NCBI GenBank assembly: GCA_018969165.1
Contig: JAGWYX010000069.1
Coordinates: forward strand, 1-10,041
Direction: 5' to 3'
DNA from: Verrucomicrobiota bacterium
Lineage (GTDB): Bacteria; Verrucomicrobiota; Verrucomicrobiia; Limisphaerales; JAGWYX01
DNA length: 10,041 nucleotides
The notes beneath the pieces were generated by a model. The model did no database searches, was not told where the DNA came from, and was given only the letters and a program-made list of their open reading frames with translations. Below are positions 6,171-10,041 of the stretch, piece after piece (the first letter of the stretch is position 1; each line of letters starts with the position of its first letter). A program made the translations under genes and the position numbers.

Positions 6171-7655
6171 TCAATCCAGCCACTCCTGTTCGATTTGCTC
6201 GAGTGTTTTGTTTTTCGTCTCCGGCAGCAAGCAGGAAATGAGAATGAAACCCAGCATGCAAATGACGGCGTAGAGCCAGAACGTCCCGGCCGAACCCAAA
6301 CCGTCTTTGAGCCACGGCAGGAGGCGTTCCAGGAAACCGGCGATCCCGCCGTCCGAATCCCCCAGGCCATGATTCAAAATCGGAAACGTGTAGGTCAAAA
6401 TGAAACACGCCAGCCAGAGCGCGGCCACGGCCACCGCCATCGCCGCGCCGCGGATGCGGTTGGGGAAAATCTCCGCAATCACCACCCAAGTGACCGGCGC
6501 CAGCGACATGGAGTAGGCGGCGATCGCCGCCAGCACCAGCACCAGCATCGGCCAGCCTCGCACGTTGGCGTGATAGCAAAAGCCCAGCACCGTGTAAATG
6601 ACCGCCAGCGCCGCCGCGCCGAACCGCATCAACGGCCGCCGCCCGCCACGGTCCACCACGCCGAGCGCCACGAACGTGAACGCCAGGTTGACCGAACCGG
6701 TCCAGGCGATGTTCATAAGCACGCTGGAAATATCGTAACCCGCCGAGCGGAAGATTTCCTCGGCATAGTTGAAAATGACGTTGATGCCGCACCATTGCTG
6801 GAAGACCGCCAGCGCCACGCCGAGCAGCAGAACTTTCTTCATTTTCGGTTCCAGCAACTCGCGGAAATTCACCGTCTCGGTTTCGTTCACCAGCGTCGCC
6901 TCGATTTCGCCGAGGGCCGCCGTCGCATAATGTTCACCGCCGATCTTGGCCAGCACGCGGTGGGCAAGCTGCGATTTCCCGCCCTTGGCCAGCCAGCGCG
7001 GGCTTTCCGGCACCATGATCATGCCCAGGAAGAACAGCAGCGACGGGACCGCGGTGAGGCCGAACATCCAGCGCCAGCCACTCTGGCCATACCAGGAATT
7101 CTGGATGAACTCGTCGGTCGCGCCCGCCGGCAGATGGTGGACGAGCGACCAGTTGACGAATTGCGCCAGCAGAATGCCGATGACGATGGTGAGCTGGTTG
7201 ATGGAAACCAATTGGCCGCGCATCCGCGCCGGCGCGACTTCGGCGATATACATCGGCGAAAGACTCGATGCCAGGCCGATGGCCACCCCGCCGAGCATCC
7301 GCCAGGCGACGAAGCTGGAAAAGTCCGGCGCCAACGCGTTGCCGAGCGAAGTCAACGCAAACAAAAGCGCGGACACAATCAGCAGCCGCTTGCGTCCGCA
7401 TTGATCGCTCAAGGCGCCGGCGACGAGCGCGCCGGCGAGGCAGCCGATGAGCGCGCAACTGTTGGCCCAGCCGGATAGCTCGGCGCTGGTCAGGTGAAAA
7501 TACCGCTCGAAAAACGGCTTTGCCCCGCCGATGACCACCCAGTCGTAGCCGAAGAGCAGTCCTCCCAGCGCGGCAACGGCGGAGATGAGCCAGACGTAGC
7601 CGAGGTTCAACCCGGCCGGCGGGTGCGAAGGTTCCATCGAGGTCGCGCCGATCAT
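6171..7655 (-). CDS. MFS sugar porter, XylE-like
   Basis: A 494-residue inner-membrane transporter of the sugar porter family (12 predicted helices; E. coli XylE, the xylose-proton symporter, has 491). Family signatures appear in order: GGLLFGYDWVVIGG (helix 1), SDQCGRKR (loop 2-3, residues 83-90), RMLGGVAIG (119-127), YIAEVAPARMRG, PESPRWL (216-222), QQWCGIN (286-292), VDRGGRR (334-340), IAEIFPNRIRG and PETKNKTLEQIE near the end. Residues matching XylE sugar contacts are kept at Gln154, Gln286, Gln287, Asn292, Asn323 and Trp390, whereas the position of XylE Gln415 is Leu413. The loop between helices 11 and 12 (about 425-456) is longer than in XylE. It likely imports a monosaccharide with protons. 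It lies 43 bp after the hydrolase gene on the same strand, so it probably takes up a product of that enzyme. An ATG at 7635-7637 (Met7) is an alternative start; AGGA stands only a few bases before the first ATG. Confidence 0.93.
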   Translation of the reverse strand: MIGATSMEPSHPPAGLNLGYVWLISAVAALGGLLFGYDWVVIGGAKPFFERYFHLTSAELSGWANSCALIGCLAGALVAGALSDQCGRKRLLIVSALLFALTSLGNALAPDFSSFVAWRMLGGVAIGLASSLSPMYIAEVAPARMRGQLVSINQLTIVIGILLAQFVNWSLVHHLPAGATDEFIQNSWYGQSGWRWMFGLTAVPSLLFFLGMIMVPESPRWLAKGGKSQLAHRVLAKIGGEHYATAALGEIEATLVNETETVNFRELLEPKMKKVLLLGVALAVFQQWCGINVIFNYAEEIFRSAGYDISSVLMNIAWTGSVNLAFTFVALGVVDRGGRRPLMRFGAAALAVIYTVLGFCYHANVRGWPMLVLVLAAIAAYSMSLAPVTWVVIAEIFPNRIRGAAMAVAVAALWLACFILTYTFPILNHGLGDSDGGIAGFLERLLPWLKDGLGSAGTFWLYAVICMLGFILISCLLPETKNKTLEQIEQEWLD

Positions 7656-7698
7656 GATCCTGGATTTGACATCGGCGATGGTCGTCGCGAGGAGCGTT

Positions 7699-10041
7699 TC
7701 ATTGCCCGGCCTGGATGAGGTTCAATTCCGCCAGTGACGCCCACGGGCCGTTGACCTGGCCGCTCAGCGCCTCCAGCTTGACGAATCGGGCGGTGACGGG
7801 CGCGCCGAATTTCACGCGCTTCAGCCCGCGGTCGTTCGGGAAGACCCCTTTGGCCACCGGTTCGCCCCAGTTTGTGCCGTCGTTGCTGACGAACAGCGCG
7901 TAGGCTCGAATCCAGCCGTTGTGATTTCCGTCCTGGCGCGGCAGAGCGGTGAAGCCCGCGATGCTTTCTGGCGCGTCAAGTTCAATCACCAGTTGATGCG
8001 GAAAATCCCGGACGGCATCGCCTTCCCAGGCAGTATGCCAAAGAGTGTCGGGATCGCCGTCCACGGCATTGGCCGCCGGGTAGCCATCTTGCTCGCTATC
8101 GGCGCGGACCGATTTGACGTGCGCGCCGGTTGCCGTCGGCAAAAACAGCTTGTCGAGCAGGTCGATGTCGAGTTTGTGTCGCGGCTGGAATTGCGGCGAG
8201 CCGAGATAGGCAAAGAGACTGCGGGCGAACTGCCGCGCGGCGGGACGGCTCTTCAGATCGGCCGTGAGGTCAATCGTGCAGACGAGCAATTTGCCGCTGC
8301 CGACGCGGGCCTCGAACACGTCGCCGAGCTTGTGATTCCGCGCGAAATTGTCAATCACCTGCACGAGCGGGCGAAAACCCGCCGGCGTGTGGTCGAGAAT
8401 CACGGGACGCGAGTTCTGCTGCAGATCGTACCATTGCCAGTCGCTGTAAAATGCCGTCGGGAATTGGGCGAAGAGCGGTTGCCGCGGATGGCAAAGGATG
8501 CTCATCGTGTCGGGCCGCTGCAACGGAAACCAGACCGGGCTCCAGAACGTCGGCAGGAAGCTGCCGCCGAGTGAACGGTGGAGGAACTGCTTCGCCGGCA
8601 ACAGCAAGACGGTCTTGCCCTCGGCCAGCGCGGCCTTTGTCGGTTCATCCCACGCGGTGCTGAGGACGACGTTGGCCGGCGGTTGCGGCGCGGCGTCATC
8701 GGGATAGACCCAAATGTTCCACCCGTTGGAGAAGCGCGTTCCCTTCAAGCCCACGGTGACGGTGAGCTGGCACGGCGCGGCGGCTTTGGCGAGCGACGCG
8801 CGGATGGCGCCGAGCGGCGAGAGCCTTCCGGTGGGCGCGGTCAGCGAGTCCAGTGCGCCGCCGGCCATCGGCCTTCCACGCGCGTCGGTGATGGTCCAAT
8901 ACGGCGTCGCGCCCCGGATGTCCTGCGCGCTGTAGTTGGCGATTTCGGCGGCGGCGGAAAACGTTTCCCCGGCCGTGTAAGTCCGTTTGGGCATCCGCAG
9001 CAGCGGCACCACCGGGCCGCAGAAGCGGCGAAATTGTCCCGGCTGGATGAAGCCCTTGGCATCCCAAAACGGGTCGAGCAGCCCGACGGTCGCGGTGCCC
9101 TGACCGGGATAATCATGCAGGTCGAGCAGCGAAAACCCGGCCAGACCCGGTGTGCGCAGCAGCAATTCGATCTCCTCCTTGTAAAGCAACCCGGCCTGGT
9201 TGCCCGTTGCCTGGAAGAAGCGCGGCGCGAGGTCGAGCATGCCTTTTGCCTTCAGGTCGTCGCGGATGATCTCGAAATTCGTCGGCCGCATGACGCCGGT
9301 GTATTTTTGCGCCTCGTCGAAATTCGGGAAGACAACCCACTGGCCGATCTCGTGGCCGACCGGCGGGACGGTTTCATGCGCAATGGCGGCGCGCACGTCA
9401 GAGGTCGTGCCGGGGCCGTGCACGCCTCGGCCAAACGTGCCTTCGGTCCATTGGCGGTTGGTGGTCTCTTGGCCGGCGGAGGGCGAGGAATACAAGTGCC
9501 GCGGGTCGGCCTGGATGAGCATGTCCACCCAATGGGTGAGCCAGGCGCTTTGGCCGCCGTATTCATTGCCGAGCGTCAGCAGGCAGAACGATGGGTGATT
9601 TCCGTAGGTGCGGATCATCCGCCGTAATTCCGCCTCGGTGAAGGCATCGCGCTGGGGATCGGACCCGGCGTTGACGTTGGCCTGGGGCGCCTCGGCTTGG
9701 ATCACGATGCCTTCCCGGTCGGCGGCCGCGAAGGCGGCTTCCGGCGGGCACCACGAATGAAAGCGGATGAAATTCAGGCCGTAGGATTTCTCGATGCGGA
9801 AAATTCGGCGCCACGCCTCGACCTCGCATGGCGGATAGCCGGTCAGCGGAAAAACCTGGCATTCCAGTGTCCCGCGCAAAAAGAGCGGCCGGCCGTTCAT
9901 CGTGAATTGCGTGCCGGCGGTGGAAAGGTGCCGGAGGCCAAACTCAGTGACGAAGGAATCGACCGGGTGCCATCCTCGGCGCGCGCCGCCAGTGACATCG
10001 AGCGTGGCGGTCAGGCGGAAGAGTGCCGGGTGAAATTCGTC
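7699..10041 (-). CDS. Glycoside hydrolase family 2-like enzyme with F5/8 type C domain (5' end outside window)
   Basis: The frame is open from the stop TGA (7699-7701) to the window edge, giving 780 residues. The Met at 9900 is internal: 47 codons before it continue the fold (DEFHPALFRLTATLDV, DSFVTEFGLRH), the usual end of the GH2 Ig-like domain before the barrel. Numbering from the edge, the TIM barrel runs from about 48 (MNGRPLFLRG, GLNFIRFHSWCPPEAAF) to about 345. It carries the likely acid/base Glu160 (GNEYGG) and a candidate nucleophile Glu231 (GHEIGQW). An Ig-like part and a ThuA/GATase-like Rossmann-type part (about 455-595, with DWQWYDLQQNSRP and QVIDNFARNHKLG) follow. The last 135 or so residues (about 645-780; AANAVDGDPDTLWH, RQDGNHNGWI, VSNDGTNW) match an F5/8 type C (CBM32-like) carbohydrate-binding domain. 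It probably removes a terminal sugar from a plant or algal glycan; the sugar cannot be told. Export is likely but the N terminus is missing. The sugar porter gene follows after 43 bp. Confidence 0.88.
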   Translation of the reverse strand, partial: DEFHPALFRLTATLDVTGGARRGWHPVDSFVTEFGLRHLSTAGTQFTMNGRPLFLRGTLECQVFPLTGYPPCEVEAWRRIFRIEKSYGLNFIRFHSWCPPEAAFAAADREGIVIQAEAPQANVNAGSDPQRDAFTEAELRRMIRTYGNHPSFCLLTLGNEYGGQSAWLTHWVDMLIQADPRHLYSSPSAGQETTNRQWTEGTFGRGVHGPGTTSDVRAAIAHETVPPVGHEIGQWVVFPNFDEAQKYTGVMRPTNFEIIRDDLKAKGMLDLAPRFFQATGNQAGLLYKEEIELLLRTPGLAGFSLLDLHDYPGQGTATVGLLDPFWDAKGFIQPGQFRRFCGPVVPLLRMPKRTYTAGETFSAAAEIANYSAQDIRGATPYWTITDARGRPMAGGALDSLTAPTGRLSPLGAIRASLAKAAAPCQLTVTVGLKGTRFSNGWNIWVYPDDAAPQPPANVVLSTAWDEPTKAALAEGKTVLLLPAKQFLHRSLGGSFLPTFWSPVWFPLQRPDTMSILCHPRQPLFAQFPTAFYSDWQWYDLQQNSRPVILDHTPAGFRPLVQVIDNFARNHKLGDVFEARVGSGKLLVCTIDLTADLKSRPAARQFARSLFAYLGSPQFQPRHKLDIDLLDKLFLPTATGAHVKSVRADSEQDGYPAANAVDGDPDTLWHTAWEGDAVRDFPHQLVIELDAPESIAGFTALPRQDGNHNGWIRAYALFVSNDGTNWGEPVAKGVFPNDRGLKRVKFGAPVTARFVKLEALSGQVNGPWASLAELNLIQAGQ

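Noticed and set aside
5439..7478. A 679-codon plus-strand frame crossing the kinase, the gap and the porter
   Set aside because: It runs across two well-supported minus-strand genes and the intergenic hairpins, and its product (Arg, Gln and His rich) shows no domain.
8578..9627. A 349-codon plus-strand frame opposite the hydrolase
   Set aside because: Shadow of the hydrolase, which has GH2 active-site motifs in the opposite direction; no domain seen in the plus-strand product.
4773..10041. One single operon from the hydrolase through to the kinase
   Set aside because: The 255-bp gap with tandem hairpins and a promoter-like site between porter and kinase argues for a break in transcription.

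Overview
The window looks like part of a Verrucomicrobiota chromosome, probably from the Pedosphaera/Limisphaera side of the phylum. Three things point there. The clearest is a secreted dehydrogenase-type protein ending in a CxxCH haem domain of the kind expanded in Planctomycetes and Verrucomicrobia (TIGR02603-like). A second is the C-terminal tail of a plus-strand gene (YSVEASTELTHW ... RFYR), a sequence style common at the ends of verrucomicrobial exported proteins. The third is high GC with strong third-position bias, which leaves very long stop-free shadow frames opposite the real genes. The assignment is inferred from family content, not from a marker gene.

Layout. Bases 1-174 hold the last 57 codons of a plus-strand gene. 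Bases 175-352 separate it from a convergent minus-strand gene and contain three hairpins but no gene. Everything else is coded on the minus strand. Read in the direction of transcription (right to left) the order is: a glycoside hydrolase family 2-like enzyme with a C-terminal F5/8 type C (CBM32-like) domain, 5' end outside the window (7699-10041); 43 bp further on, an MFS sugar porter very similar in motif pattern to XylE (6171-7655); a 255-bp gap with tandem hairpins and a sigma-54-like promoter; a receiver-histidine kinase hybrid protein (4773-5915); a 133-bp gap to the preferred ATG with a weak promoter and a 5' leader hairpin; the exported PVC-type haem protein (1631-4639); and, 9 bp behind it, a cytoplasmic cupin protein resembling class I mannose-6-phosphate isomerase (353-1621).

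How they may work together (inference). The hydrolase and the porter are almost certainly one transcription unit: release of a sugar from a glycan and import of that sugar. The exported haem protein and the isomerase-like cupin form a second unit, which would combine sugar oxidation or binding outside the cytoplasm with sugar or sugar-phosphate handling inside. The kinase lies between the two units on the same strand and could regulate either, but nothing in the sequence proves this. The locus reads as a carbohydrate-use region of a polysaccharide-degrading bacterium. I saw no CRISPR array, tRNA, rRNA, insertion sequence or defence system. The least described elements are the haem-protein/cupin pair, the multi-domain hydrolase and the altered H-box of the kinase.
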